Shown: positions 24,641-35,010, counted from the first letter of the stretch. The stretch: 64,000 nucleotides of DNA from Flavivirga aquatica (GCF_001747085.1 NZ_MDJD01000043.1:62001-126000), one strand, 5' to 3'. Notes: generated by a model from the sequence alone, not told the origin. Program-made: numbers and translations.

Positions 24641-26203
24641 ATGAAACTAAACATAAAAGATAAATTCACAAAAGCATTACCAGCAGATCCTGTACAGGGA
24701 AGTGCTAGACGACAAGTTTCGGGAGCCTGTTTTTCTTATGTATCACCTAAAAAAACAACAAATCCAGAATTGATACATGTGTCTCCAGAAATGCTTAATG
24801 ATTTAGGTTTGTTTGAAAGTGATAGTAAAAGCGATGTGTTTTTAAACGTTTTTACAGGAAACGACGTGTTACCCAATACCAAGCCTTATGCTATGTGCTA
24901 TGGAGGGCATCAATTTGGAAATTGGGCAGGACAATTGGGAGACGGTAGAGCTATTAATTTATTTGAAATTGAACATAAAAATAAGAGTTGGGTTTTACAA
25001 CTAAAAGGAGCTGGAGAAACCCCATATTCTAGAACAGCAGATGGTTTAGCTGTATTACGTTCCTCTATTCGCGAATATTTATGCAGCGAAGCTATGCATC
25101 ATTTAGGCGTACCTACAACACGCGCATTGTCTTTAGCATTGTCTGGAGATAAAGTGCTTAGAGATGTGATGTACGATGGCAATCCCGCTTATGAAAAAGG
25201 CGCTATAGTTTGCCGAACAGCACCATCCTTTTTACGTTTTGGGAACTATCAAATTTTCGCATCAAGACAAGACAATAAAAACCTAAAAGCCTTGGTGGAT
25301 TATACTATAAAACATCATTTTTCGCATTTAGGTAAGCCTTCAAAAGAAACCTATATTCAGTTTTTTAAAGCAGTATCAGAACACACTTTAAAAATGATTA
25401 TCCATTGGCAACGCGTAGGGTTTGTACATGGTGTAATGAATACAGATAACATGTCTATTTTGGGACTAACCATAGATTATGGTCCTTATGGTTGGTTAGA
25501 AGGTTTCGATTTTGGCTGGACACCAAACACAACAGATAGGCAAAATAAACGATACCGTTATGGAAATCAGCCCAATATTGGATTATGGAATTTGCTTCAA
25601 TTAGCAAATGCTATTTTTCCTTTAATTGAAGATGCACCAGCATTAGAAGCAATACTAAATCAATATAAAACCGATTTTGACGATCAATCTTTAAAAATGA
25701 TGCGGGTTAAATTAGGCTTACAATCTGAAATTGAAAACGATAAGTTATTAATTCAAGATTTAGAAGATGCTCTGCAAATGACGGAAACAGATATGACTAT
25801 TTTCTTTAGAAATTTAAGTCACTTTGAAAAAGAAAACCATTCAGAAGGATTAGAAGTTGTAAGAGACGCATTTTACATTTCAGAAGAAATAACAGGAAGC
25901 ATTAAAGAACAATGGAATAATTGGTTTGAGCGCTATGCATCTCGATTGAAAGAAGAAACACTTTTAGATAAAGAAAGGAAAGAAAAAATGAATGCCATGA
26001 ACCCTAAATATGTGCTGCGAAATTATATGGCACAGTTAGCAATTGATGATGGAGATAAAGGAAACTATAATTTAATAGATGAATTATTTCAACTTTTAAA
26101 ACAACCCTATAGCGAACAACCAGAATACGAAAAATGGTTTGCAAAACGACCAGATTGGGCAAGAGACAAAGTAGGCTGTTCTATGTTGTCCTGTAGTTCG
26201 TAA
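24641..26203 (+). CDS. selO: SelO protein adenylyltransferase (pseudokinase AMPylator)
   Basis: This is a 520-residue SelO/YdiU family protein of normal length. Diagnostic motifs are CYGGHQFGNWAGQLGDGRA (nucleotide loop), LKGAGETPYSRTADG, RSSIREYLCSEAM, and the catalytic segment HGVMNTDNMSILGLTIDYGP. The C-terminus ends in GCSMLSCSS (C513 and C518), the position of the redox-active pair that includes selenocysteine in eukaryotes; here both are ordinary cysteines. The family transfers AMP to redox proteins under oxidative stress, which fits the surrounding methionine-sulfoxide and thiol genes. Confidence 0.96.
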   Translation: MKLNIKDKFTKALPADPVQGSARRQVSGACFSYVSPKKTTNPELIHVSPEMLNDLGLFESDSKSDVFLNVFTGNDVLPNTKPYAMCYGGHQFGNWAGQLGDGRAINLFEIEHKNKSWVLQLKGAGETPYSRTADGLAVLRSSIREYLCSEAMHHLGVPTTRALSLALSGDKVLRDVMYDGNPAYEKGAIVCRTAPSFLRFGNYQIFASRQDNKNLKALVDYTIKHHFSHLGKPSKETYIQFFKAVSEHTLKMIIHWQRVGFVHGVMNTDNMSILGLTIDYGPYGWLEGFDFGWTPNTTDRQNKRYRYGNQPNIGLWNLLQLANAIFPLIEDAPALEAILNQYKTDFDDQSLKMMRVKLGLQSEIENDKLLIQDLEDALQMTETDMTIFFRNLSHFEKENHSEGLEVVRDAFYISEEITGSIKEQWNNWFERYASRLKEETLLDKERKEKMNAMNPKYVLRNYMAQLAIDDGDKGNYNLIDELFQLLKQPYSEQPEYEKWFAKRPDWARDKVGCSMLSCSS

Positions 26204-26210
26204 TTATAAA

Positions 26211-26720
26211 ATGTCTCAAAAAATAGCATTAGGAGGAGGATGCCATTGGTGTACAGAAGCCGTATACCAATCATTAAAAGGTGTCACAAAAGTAGAACAA
26301 GGTTATGTCGCATCAGTAAATGATAACAATACGTTTTCAGAAGCCGTTATTGTACATTTTAATGTTAAAGAAATATCATTAAAAACACTTATAAAAGTTC
26401 ATTTATATACGCATAAAAGTACAAGCAGTCATTCTATGCGAGATAAATATCGATCGGCCATATATACGTTTTCAGAAAAACAAAAAGAAGATGTTAGTAT
26501 TATTTTAGAAGGATTTCAAAATTTATTTGAAAATAAATTAATAATTAAAGTGTTGCTATTTAATACGTTTAAAGCCTCGCGAGAACAAATTGCAAACTAT
26601 TATTATAAAAACCCTAATAAACCATTTTGTAAAACCTTTATCAATCCAAAATTAAAATTAGTATTAAATAGGTTTTCAAAACATGCAGATAAAGCAAAAC
26701 TAAATCATTTAATAGAATGA
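26211..26720 (+). CDS. msrA: divergent MsrA-family protein
   Basis: This 169-residue paralogue of MsrA keeps the N-terminal [18 protein letters not shown] with the catalytic cysteine (C11) but differs elsewhere. GCFWC has become GCHWC, the acidic E-x2-H-Q substrate motif of the first copy is replaced by SREQIANYY, and the RGTQYRS region reads [10 protein letters not shown]. It may have changed substrate or lost reductase activity. It starts 7 bp after selO and overlaps the next gene by 4 bp. Confidence 0.85.
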   Translation: MSQKIALGGGCHWCTEAVYQSLKGVTKVEQGYVASVNDNNTFSEAVIVHFNVKEISLKTLIKVHLYTHKSTSSHSMRDKYRSAIYTFSEKQKEDVSIILEGFQNLFENKLIIKVLLFNTFKASREQIANYYYKNPNKPFCKTFINPKLKLVLNRFSKHADKAKLNHLIE

Positions 26721-27937
26721 AAAGTTCAAAATTATATATAGAAAACAATAAAGGATTAAAACTTCAAGCATATTTGGAATTGCCAGCAAATCAAAAACCA
26801 AATAATTACGCTGTTTTTGCACATTGTTTTACATGTTCAAGTGCATTAGGAGCCGTTAAAAATATTAGTAGGGTATTAACTCAATACGGTTTTGGAGTAG
26901 TGCGGTTTGATTTTACAGGACTAGGACGTAGCGAAGGCGAATTTGCTAACAGTCATTTTTCAGCGAATGTTGAAGATTTAATTGCTGTAAGTCAATATAT
27001 GGAAGCTAATTACGAAGCACCATCATTATTAGTAGGACATTCTCTTGGTGGAGCAGCAGTATTATCGGCAGCCTATCAATTAAAAAACATTAAAGCTGTA
27101 GCTACAGTTGGAGCTCCCGCAACAGTAAGCCATGTTACTCATTTATTTTCGCATGGTATAGAAGAAGTAAAACAAAAAGGCGAAGTAGAAGTCAATATAG
27201 GAGGACGTCCTTTTAAAATTAATAATGAATTTGTTGAAGATTTTGGAAAAACAGATTTACCAACTATCGTAAAAAAATTACGAAAGCCTTTACTCATTTT
27301 ACATGCTCCAAGCGATACCGTTGTAGGTATAGAAAATGCTGAAAAATTATACCATAACGCAAAGCACCCTAAAAGCTTTATAACATTAGATAATGCAGAC
27401 CATTTATTAACGAGTCCTAGAGATAGTAAATATGTAGGCAATGTTATTGGAGCGTGGGTACAACGTTATTTCGAACCCCAAGACAATGACATGTTGGAAA
27501 CCAATGGCGAGCAATTAGTAGGGCATTTAAATTTGGTAGAAGATAACTTTACTACAACCATTCAAACCAAAAAGCATACAATAGTTGCAGATGAACCAGA
27601 GTCTATTGGAGGAGACGATTTTGGGCCATCTCCATACGAATACCTTAATGCAGGACTAGTAGCATGTACGGCAATGACTTTAAAAATGTATGCGCAACGT
27701 AAAAACTGGGATTTACAAGAAGTATTTGTATATGTTACACATTCCAGAAAGCATAGTGACGATTTGGGACTTGAAGTTGAAACACCATTATATTTGGATC
27801 ATATTAATAAAAAATTGAAGTTTGTTGGGAATTTGGATGATAAACAAATTAAAAGATTAAAAGAAATAGCTTCTAAATGTCCAGTACACAAAACATTACA
27901 AAGTGAAGTGATTATTGAAACTGAAATTATAAGTTAA
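26717..27937 (+). CDS. alpha/beta hydrolase fused to an OsmC-family domain
   Basis: This is a 406-residue fusion. Residues 1-250 are an alpha/beta hydrolase with [14 protein letters not shown] (nucleophile serine), [13 protein letters not shown] (acid) and LDNADHLLT (histidine). Residues 270-406 are an OsmC/Ohr-like domain with [18 protein letters not shown], where the first peroxidatic cysteine lies, and the second in SKCPVHKTL. OsmC proteins remove organic hydroperoxides. The fusion is recurrent in Bacteroidota. The ATG overlaps the previous stop by 4 bp (ATGA). Confidence 0.9.
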   Translation: MKSSKLYIENNKGLKLQAYLELPANQKPNNYAVFAHCFTCSSALGAVKNISRVLTQYGFGVVRFDFTGLGRSEGEFANSHFSANVEDLIAVSQYMEANYEAPSLLVGHSLGGAAVLSAAYQLKNIKAVATVGAPATVSHVTHLFSHGIEEVKQKGEVEVNIGGRPFKINNEFVEDFGKTDLPTIVKKLRKPLLILHAPSDTVVGIENAEKLYHNAKHPKSFITLDNADHLLTSPRDSKYVGNVIGAWVQRYFEPQDNDMLETNGEQLVGHLNLVEDNFTTTIQTKKHTIVADEPESIGGDDFGPSPYEYLNAGLVACTAMTLKMYAQRKNWDLQEVFVYVTHSRKHSDDLGLEVETPLYLDHINKKLKFVGNLDDKQIKRLKEIASKCPVHKTLQSEVIIETEIIS

Positions 27938-27962
27938 TGACTCTAAATAGGGTAGGTTTAAT

Positions 27963-28931
27963 ATGAGTACCAATAAAACAATAACTAAAATAGGATTAGG
28001 GCTTGCTGCTTTGGGTAGGCCAGAATATATTAATATTAGATCTGGTAGCATTGTAGATAAATCTGAAGAAGCTTTTAAAAGTAACGCATTATCTGTACTG
28101 GATGAAGCCTATAATTTTGGTGTTCGATATTTTGATTCAGCGCCATCATATGGTAAGGGTGAAGCTTTTTTAGAAGCTTGGAATACAGCAAGAAAACATA
28201 AGGATGTTATTTTGGGAACAAAATGGGGCTATACCTATTTGGCTAATTGGAAGTTAGGTTTTAAAGGGCAGCATGAAGTAAAAGAACATTCGTTAACTAA
28301 ATTGTTAGAGCAGTGGGGAACATCTAAAAATATGTTTCCAGAGCTAAAAATCTATCAAGTGCATTCAGCTACTTTTGAAAGTGGTATATTAGAAAATAAG
28401 GAAGTACTAAAACGACTTTATAGTATTAAAAAAGAAATAGGTTTACAAATTGGTATTACGACTAGTGGAGCAAATCAAAAAGAGGTTATTGAAACAGCAT
28501 TAAAAGTTCAAGTTGATGGAGAACTACTGTTTGATAGTTTTCAAGTAACTTATAATATTTTTGAGCAATCTACTTTATTAGTATTAAAAAAAGTACTTCA
28601 GCAAGGTAAATCAGTTATTATTAAAGAAGCTTTAGCAAATGGACGTGTCTTTAAAAATGAAAACTTTCAGCACTACGGAGTATTTTATAAAAAACTGAGT
28701 GAATTATCCCAGAAGTATCAAGTTGGAGAAGATGCTATTGCATTGCGATTTATAATAGATAGTTTGCAACCAACCTATGTGTTAAGCGGTGCTTCAAATA
28801 CAAACCAGTTAAAATTGAATTTAAAGGCTTTAGACTTTAATCTAACAGAGCAGGAATTAGATTTTTTTAAATCAATAAAAGAATCTCCTAAAAAATATTG
28901 GGAGGAGCGGAGCTTGTTGAGCTGGAATTAA
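27963..28931 (+). CDS. aldo/keto reductase family protein
   Basis: This is a 322-residue TIM-barrel oxidoreductase. Catalytic residues are visible as YFDSAPSYGKGE (Asp and Tyr), GTKWGY (Lys) and YQVHSA (His). NAD(P)-binding strands lie near the C-terminus (YVLSGASNTNQL). It probably reduces a carbonyl compound, consistent with clearing oxidation by-products. It lies 25 bp after the hydrolase-OsmC gene and seems to close the operon. Confidence 0.85.
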   Translation: MSTNKTITKIGLGLAALGRPEYINIRSGSIVDKSEEAFKSNALSVLDEAYNFGVRYFDSAPSYGKGEAFLEAWNTARKHKDVILGTKWGYTYLANWKLGFKGQHEVKEHSLTKLLEQWGTSKNMFPELKIYQVHSATFESGILENKEVLKRLYSIKKEIGLQIGITTSGANQKEVIETALKVQVDGELLFDSFQVTYNIFEQSTLLVLKKVLQQGKSVIIKEALANGRVFKNENFQHYGVFYKKLSELSQKYQVGEDAIALRFIIDSLQPTYVLSGASNTNQLKLNLKALDFNLTEQELDFFKSIKESPKKYWEERSLLSWN

Positions 28932-29091
28932 ATAATTTTACATAAATTTAAACTTAAATTCTATATTAAGATTTTGTAATGAAGCTTGAGTTTATAATAA
29001 AGTATAGAAAATCGTTATGTTTTACAATAATTTCAAGCTGGAATAGATTTTATAATATAGAAGAAGAGACAACTAATCCATTATAAACAAT

Positions 29092-32000
29092 ATGAAAGTA
29101 AGCACTAAAATTAGTTCTGCTTTTTTTGTTATTTTATTATTGAATGCCTGTGCAACTTATAACCCTCATTATAAGGAAGCAAATATCAATAGTGACTTTC
29201 CAGAAAAGGAGATTGTACATTCTTTTTACTTAATAGGTGATGCGGGAAATTCGCCATTAAGAACACCTTCTAATGCATTAAAAGCATTTAAAAAAGAACT
29301 TAATAAAGCTTCAAAACACAGTACTGTACTTTTTTTAGGCGATAATATTTATCCAAAAGGGCTTCCTAATAAAAGTGACGAAGGACGTGCTTTTGCAGAA
29401 CATCAACTTAACGAACAAGTAGGAGTTGTAAAAGATTTTAAAGGCAAAACCATATTTATTCCTGGTAATCATGATTGGTACAATGGTGGTTTAAAAGGTT
29501 TAAAAAGGCAAGAGAAATATGTTGAAAATAAGTTAGGAAAAAATACTTTTCTACCAGAAAACGGTTGCCCTATTGAAAGGGTGAAAATTTCCGATGATAT
29601 TGTTTTGATTGTTATAGACTCAGAATGGTATTTAACAGACTGGAATAAACATCCAACCATAAATGATGATTGTGAAATTAAAACAAGAACCAAGTTTTTT
29701 GATGAATTAGAGGGCGAAATTAAAAAAGCTAGAGGCAAGACAACGTTAATAGCCATTCATCATCCTATGTTTTCTAATGGATCTCATGGTGGTCAATACT
29801 CATTTGAAAGTCATATGAAGCCTTTACCTGTTTTAGGAACATTAAAAAATGTAATTCGTAAAGCAGGAGGTGTAACCATAGTAGATATTCAGAATAAATT
29901 ATATAATACCTTTAGAAAACGTATTATTACACTTGCTCAAGAAAATGATAAAACTATTTTTGTATCTGGTCATGATCATAATCTTCAATACATCGTTCAG
30001 GATAATTTACCACAAATAGTAAGTGGAGCAGGCTCAAAAGAAACACCAACTCGTAATGTTGGAGGCGGTCAATTTTCTTATGGAGCATCAGGTTATGCAC
30101 GTTTAGATATTTTTAAGGATGGCTCATCTTATGTTCGGTTTTATTCAAATAATGAAGTTATTTTTCAAACAGAAGTTCTTTCGAAGGATAAAAAAGAGAT
30201 TCCTGGAAATTATAAATCAACATTTCCAGACACTCAAGTAGCATCTATTTATGCCCAAGAAGAAATAACTAAAAGCGGGTTTTATAAATCGCTTTGGGGA
30301 AATCGTTACAGAGAAGATTTTGGAACACAAGTTAAAGCGCCAACAGTAAATTTAGATACTTTGTTGGGCGGTTTAAAACCTATGAGAAAAGGAGGTGGAC
30401 ACCAATCGAAATCATTACGATTAAAAGATAAGCAAGGGCGCCAATATGTTATGCGAGCGCTACGTAAAAATGCCATTCAATATTTACAAGCTGTAGGGTT
30501 TAAAGATCAATACATAGAAGGACAATTTAACGATACTTTTACCGAAGACTTATTGCTTGATGTGTTTACAGGATCCCATCCATATGCACCATTTACTATA
30601 GGTAAACTATCGGACGCTGTAGGTGTTTATCATACCAATCCTGTATTGTATTATGTGCCAAAACAAAAGGCATTAGGGCAATATAATAACGAATTTGGTA
30701 ACGAGCTGTATATGATAGAGGAGCGTACAGACTCTGGACATGGAGATAAAGCAAGTTTTGGGTTTTCTAATACATTAATAAGTACAGACGATGTTTTAAA
30801 AAAACTGAATAAAGATGAAGACTTTCTTCTTGATGAAGCCGCTTATATAAGAGCCCGTTTATTCGATATGCTTATTGGAGATTGGGATAGACATGAAGAC
30901 CAATGGCGTTGGGCAGTATTTAAAGAAAAAGGAAAAACGGTATATCGCCCTGTACCAAGAGACCGGGATCAGGCATTTTCAATTATGGCAGATGGAGCTT
31001 TATTAAATGTAACCACTACCATTGTACCTGCTTTACGATTAATGAGAAGTTTTGATGAAGAATTAAAGAGCCCAAAATGGTTTAATTTAGAACCCTATCC
31101 TTTAGATATGGCTTTAATTAATCAGTCAGGGAAATCAGTTTGGGATGCACAAGTCACGCGTATTGTAAATAATTTAACCGATGCTGTTATTTATGAAGCT
31201 TTTAAAAGCTTTCCACCAGAAGTTAATCAAAGTACAATTAAAACCATCAGAGAAAAACTAATAGGAAGACGTGCTAATCTTCAGAAAATATCAGATAGCT
31301 ATTATAAGCATATTAATAAATACGCTGTTATAAAAGGAACTAATAAAGACGATTGGTTTGATATTGAGCGTTTACCAGAGGGACAAACTAAAGTAACGGC
31401 ATATAGAATAAAGAAAGGTAAAAAAGATGGTATGTTCCATCAGCGTACATATACTTCAACAGATACCAGAGAAATTTGGATTTATGGATTAGATGATGAT
31501 GACAGGTTTGAGGTTTTTGGAACAGGTAACCAACTTATTAGAGTAAAATTAATAGGAGGTCAAAATAAAGATGTTTACAATATAACTAATGGAAAGAAAC
31601 TTAAAGTTTACGATCATAAAACTAAAAACAATGAGTTTTTAACCAGTAATGGTGCTAAAAAGTTAACAGACGATTATGAAACGAATGTTTACGATTATAA
31701 GAAGTTAAAGAATAATTCAAATCAATTTATACCTTCATTAGGAGCAAATCCAGATGATGGTTTTAGAGTTGGGTTTGTAAATACTGTTACACGTTATGGG
31801 TTTGAGCGTAATCCATTTACAGTGCAACATATTATTTCTGGAGGATATTATTTTGCAACCCAAGGTTTCGATTTTGGTTATAAAGGTGAATTTGCAAATG
31901 TTATAGGGCATATGAATTTAGAAATAGACGCTAAGTTTACAAGCCCGAATTATTCAATGAATTTTTTTGGTTTTGGTAACAGTACACCAAACCCAGAAGC

Positions 32001-32790
32001 AGATGAAAATGATGGACTAGATGTCGATTTAGATTATAATCGAGTTAAGTTAAGCACCTTAAAGTTTGCACCATCTTTAATATGGAGAGGTCGTATAGGC
32101 GCAAGTTTTGAAATAGGGTTATCTTATGAATCTATTGAAGTAGAAGAAACTGAAGGGCGTTTTATTAACGATCAATTTATTGGTGACGATGTTGAGGTTA
32201 ATGATGATTTTTATGGAATTCATGCAAAATATCAATTTAAAAACTCAAATAATGAAGCATTTCCAACACTAGGGATGTTATTTGCTATTGAGACTGGATA
32301 TAAAAATAATACAGATGAATCTAGAGGGTTTGGGTATTTAATTCCAGAACTTGGGATTGATTATAAATTGGTGTCAAGTGGACAATTAGTTTTAGCAACA
32401 AAACTTAAAGGACATATTAATTTTGGAGATGATTTTGAGTTTTATCAAGCTGCAAACATTGGTGCAAACAATGGCCTGCGTGGTTTTAGAAACGAACGAT
32501 TTACAGGGAAGAACGCTTTTGTGCAAAGTACAGATTTACGTTTAAATTTACATAAGATGAAAACCAGTTTATTGCCATTAAATATAGGGCTTTACGGTGG
32601 TATGGATTATGGACGAGTATGGGTAGACAATGCCTTATTATTAGATGCTAATCATAATTCTAATGGTTGGAATACATCAATAGGTGGTGGTGTTTATGCC
32701 AATGCAGCAGATATGATGACATTTAATCTGTCTGCATTTTCTAGTGATGACGGCGTACGTTTAGCGTTTAGATTAGGATTTGGGTTTTAA
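29092..32790 (+). CDS. lipoprotein metallophosphoesterase fused to an outer-membrane beta-barrel
   Basis: This is a 1232-residue protein. A lipobox signal peptide ends in LLNAC. A calcineurin-like phosphoesterase domain (residues 35-330) has LIGDAGNSP, FLGDNIYPKG, FIPGNHDWYNGG, AIHHPMFSNGSHGG and VSGHDHNLQY, with all metal ligands in place. A linker domain (400-830) follows, then a C-terminal beta-barrel of the BamA/surface-antigen type (about residues 880-1232) with GANNGLRGFRNERFTGKNA and an aromatic C-terminus (RLGFGF). The phosphoesterase should therefore be held at the outer membrane. The substrate is not known. A potassium channel gene follows after 13 bp. Confidence 0.85.
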   Translation: MKVSTKISSAFFVILLLNACATYNPHYKEANINSDFPEKEIVHSFYLIGDAGNSPLRTPSNALKAFKKELNKASKHSTVLFLGDNIYPKGLPNKSDEGRAFAEHQLNEQVGVVKDFKGKTIFIPGNHDWYNGGLKGLKRQEKYVENKLGKNTFLPENGCPIERVKISDDIVLIVIDSEWYLTDWNKHPTINDDCEIKTRTKFFDELEGEIKKARGKTTLIAIHHPMFSNGSHGGQYSFESHMKPLPVLGTLKNVIRKAGGVTIVDIQNKLYNTFRKRIITLAQENDKTIFVSGHDHNLQYIVQDNLPQIVSGAGSKETPTRNVGGGQFSYGASGYARLDIFKDGSSYVRFYSNNEVIFQTEVLSKDKKEIPGNYKSTFPDTQVASIYAQEEITKSGFYKSLWGNRYREDFGTQVKAPTVNLDTLLGGLKPMRKGGGHQSKSLRLKDKQGRQYVMRALRKNAIQYLQAVGFKDQYIEGQFNDTFTEDLLLDVFTGSHPYAPFTIGKLSDAVGVYHTNPVLYYVPKQKALGQYNNEFGNELYMIEERTDSGHGDKASFGFSNTLISTDDVLKKLNKDEDFLLDEAAYIRARLFDMLIGDWDRHEDQWRWAVFKEKGKTVYRPVPRDRDQAFSIMADGALLNVTTTIVPALRLMRSFDEELKSPKWFNLEPYPLDMALINQSGKSVWDAQVTRIVNNLTDAVIYEAFKSFPPEVNQSTIKTIREKLIGRRANLQKISDSYYKHINKYAVIKGTNKDDWFDIERLPEGQTKVTAYRIKKGKKDGMFHQRTYTSTDTREIWIYGLDDDDRFEVFGTGNQLIRVKLIGGQNKDVYNITNGKKLKVYDHKTKNNEFLTSNGAKKLTDDYETNVYDYKKLKNNSNQFIPSLGANPDDGFRVGFVNTVTRYGFERNPFTVQHIISGGYYFATQGFDFGYKGEFANVIGHMNLEIDAKFTSPNYSMNFFGFGNSTPNPEADENDGLDVDLDYNRVKLSTLKFAPSLIWRGRIGASFEIGLSYESIEVEETEGRFINDQFIGDDVEVNDDFYGIHAKYQFKNSNNEAFPTLGMLFAIETGYKNNTDESRGFGYLIPELGIDYKLVSSGQLVLATKLKGHINFGDDFEFYQAANIGANNGLRGFRNERFTGKNAFVQSTDLRLNLHKMKTSLLPLNIGLYGGMDYGRVWVDNALLLDANHNSNGWNTSIGGGVYANAADMMTFNLSAFSSDDGVRLAFRLGFGF

Positions 32791-32803
32791 TATTAAGATT
32801 AGT

Positions 32804-33478
32804 ATGGTTAAAGAATTGTATAAACATAGGTTTGAGATTTTCTTTTTAACACAGCTTTTTATTTTGTTTGGATCATTACTTTTTCCAAACGATTTTTTTG
32901 AAGACATATTAACGCCAACGTTGTTTTTAATTAATACTATGGCAGGCATATTGTTGATTTCAAAAAAGAAAAAACTAATGTGGTTTTTAATAGGTCTTTT
33001 TGCGGTTTCATTACTTGTTTTTGGAAGTAGTATGTTGAAGAAAGATACCGATTTTCAAGAGAATTTTTTAATCCGTTTAAGTGTTTATTTTATTTTTTAC
33101 ATCTTCGTTACACATCAAATAATATTGCAAATATGGAGAGCTAAACGTGTTAATAATACTGTGGTTATTGGTTTAATGTGTGGTTATATATCATTAGGTT
33201 TTATTGCGTTTTTCTTATTTACAACGATAGCTCTTTTAGAGCCAAACTCGTTTAAAGGTGTTATTATACAAAGTAGTAATATTGATATGGGCTTAGATAG
33301 TATTATGTATTATTCATACATAACCTTAATGACTATTGGTTATGGAGATATTGTTCCAGTAACGCCTTTAGCTCAAAAGGCAGCTATTATTACAGGGCTT
33401 ATGGGACAATTCTATTTAGTAATTGTAACCGCTATTATTGTTGGTAAATATATTCAGCATAATACAAGTTTGGATTAA
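32804..33478 (+). CDS. potassium channel family protein
   Basis: The frame is open from a TTG at 32780, but the ATG at 32804 (MVKELYKHRFEIFF) is the better start and gives 224 residues. Four to six hydrophobic helices are visible, and the pore loop ends in the selectivity filter TIGYGDIVPVTP, followed by the last membrane helix. There is no cytoplasmic regulatory domain. It follows the phosphoesterase-barrel gene by 13 bp and may be co-transcribed. Confidence 0.88.
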   Translation: MVKELYKHRFEIFFLTQLFILFGSLLFPNDFFEDILTPTLFLINTMAGILLISKKKKLMWFLIGLFAVSLLVFGSSMLKKDTDFQENFLIRLSVYFIFYIFVTHQIILQIWRAKRVNNTVVIGLMCGYISLGFIAFFLFTTIALLEPNSFKGVIIQSSNIDMGLDSIMYYSYITLMTIGYGDIVPVTPLAQKAAIITGLMGQFYLVIVTAIIVGKYIQHNTSLD

Positions 33479-33507
33479 CGATAAAATACATCTGAGATAA
33501 TCAAAAT

Positions 33508-34347
33508 ATGCAAATAATTAATTTACCAGAAGATTTAAAAACTGGAGGCTCTAGTGTTTTCAAGGTTTTTGATTATCAAACATCTAAAGAAAGTTTGAAA
33601 CAAATGGTATCTCTAGGGCAGAATACATTTAGTTTTTTAATGGAAGGTCATAAAGAAGTGTTTGCTGATAAGACCTCTGTTTCTATAGAAAATTCAAACT
33701 TCTTATTGATGAAATCTGGCCATTGTTTGATGACTGAAAAACTTTCTAATACCATTGATAATTATAGGAGTATTTTATTTTTCTTTACAGATGAATCTCT
33801 TCTAAAATTTATTCAAAAACATAAAATATCCATTAAAAAGTATAGTAATCGAGCATCTGTTCATACTTTTAAATACGACGATTATTTAAAGGTATTTGTT
33901 AATGGACTTATAGATATAAGTAAATTTAAATTAGAACTTCAAACAAAGTTATTAGAGTTAAAATTTGAAGAGCTTATGTTGTATTTAATAGAGACTAAAG
34001 GTGTAGAATTCATTTTTTCTTTAATACCGCATGTAGGCAGTCAACTTCAACATTTTATAGAGATTGTAGAGTCTAATAAATTAAACAAATTATCGTTAAA
34101 AGAGCTTGCTTTTTTATCGAATATGAGTGTGTCTACATTTAAACGAGAATTTGAAAAACATTTTCATAATTCACCAAGTAAGTGGTTTCAAGAAAAAAGA
34201 CTGGAACATGCCGCTTTTTTATTAAAAGAAAAGTTAGAAAGACCATCAGATATATTTGAAGATATGGGGTATGAAAACTTATCTAACTTTATACAAGCGT
34301 TTAAAACAAAGTATGGCGTTACTCCAAAACAATACCAATTAAATTGA
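33508..34347 (+). CDS. AraC-family transcriptional regulator
   Basis: This is a 279-residue protein. Residues 1-165 are a cupin-like effector domain without clear ligand residues. The C-terminal 100 residues hold the two helix-turn-helix motifs: LSLKELAFLSNMSVSTFKRE, then FHNSPSKWFQEKRLEHAAFL and the conserved second part FEDMGYENLSNFIQAFKTKY with GVTPKQYQLN. It may regulate the PEBP gene 88 bp downstream, but it could also act on the channel operon before it. Confidence 0.92.
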   Translation: MQIINLPEDLKTGGSSVFKVFDYQTSKESLKQMVSLGQNTFSFLMEGHKEVFADKTSVSIENSNFLLMKSGHCLMTEKLSNTIDNYRSILFFFTDESLLKFIQKHKISIKKYSNRASVHTFKYDDYLKVFVNGLIDISKFKLELQTKLLELKFEELMLYLIETKGVEFIFSLIPHVGSQLQHFIEIVESNKLNKLSLKELAFLSNMSVSTFKREFEKHFHNSPSKWFQEKRLEHAAFLLKEKLERPSDIFEDMGYENLSNFIQAFKTKYGVTPKQYQLN

Positions 34348-34403
34348 GCTTTTAGCAATACTTTTTGAGCGGAATCAAATACATCATATTCTTATTTGAC
34401 TCA

Positions 34404-34411
34404 TAAATTTG
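34404..34411 (+). promoter_or_regulatory. -7 element TAAATTTG upstream of the PEBP gene
   Basis: Exact TAnnTTTG match 24 bp before the start at 34436, suggesting the PEBP gene has its own promoter. Confidence 0.35.
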
Positions 34412-34435
34412 TATTTATAATTAAATACGAATATT

Positions 34436-34993
34436 ATGAAGAGAACAAATTTTATTTTAGGAATATTATTAATGGTGTCAAGTGCGTTATTTGCTCAAAA
34501 CACGTTTACATTGTCTAGCAGTAGCTTAGGTGGAGAGTCTACAATTAATGAAGAGTTTAATGGTTTTGGTTGTACAGGAAAAAATCAATCTCCTCAGTTA
34601 TCTTGGAAGAACGCTCCGAAGGGTACTAAAAGTTTTGCAGTAACAATGTACGACCCAGATGCGCCAACTGGTAGCGGATGGTGGCATTGGCTTGTGTTTG
34701 ATATTCCGTCTAAGGTAAACGAATTGGTAGCTAATGCAGGTAATGTCAAACTTAATTTAACACCAAAAGGAACTATTCAAAGTATAACAGATTATGGAGC
34801 AAATGGATATGGAGGTCCTTGTCCACCAGAAGGACATGGCTTACATCAATATATTATTACAGTTTATGCCTTGAAAACAGATAAACTTGGGTTAAATGAA
34901 ACGACTAATCCAGCTGTGGTAGGTTATTATCTTTGGAATAATACGTTGGCAAAAGCGAGCATAGTAACATATTATAAGAGAGAAGAGAAATAA
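34436..34993 (+). CDS. exported YbhB/YbcL-type PEBP-family protein
   Basis: This is a 185-residue protein with a signal peptide (FILGILLMVSSALFAQ). The phosphatidylethanolamine-binding fold is shown by FTLSSSSLGGESTINEEFN, NQSPQLSWKNAPKGTKSFAV, the ligand loop YDPDAPTGSGWWHW and YGGPCPPEGHGLHQYIITVYAL. The family binds small anionic ligands; the physiological role in bacteria is not settled. A terminator follows. Confidence 0.92.
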   Translation: MKRTNFILGILLMVSSALFAQNTFTLSSSSLGGESTINEEFNGFGCTGKNQSPQLSWKNAPKGTKSFAVTMYDPDAPTGSGWWHWLVFDIPSKVNELVANAGNVKLNLTPKGTIQSITDYGANGYGGPCPPEGHGLHQYIITVYALKTDKLGLNETTNPAVVGYYLWNNTLAKASIVTYYKREEK

Positions 34994-35010
34994 GTATTTA
35001 TACAATGTTA

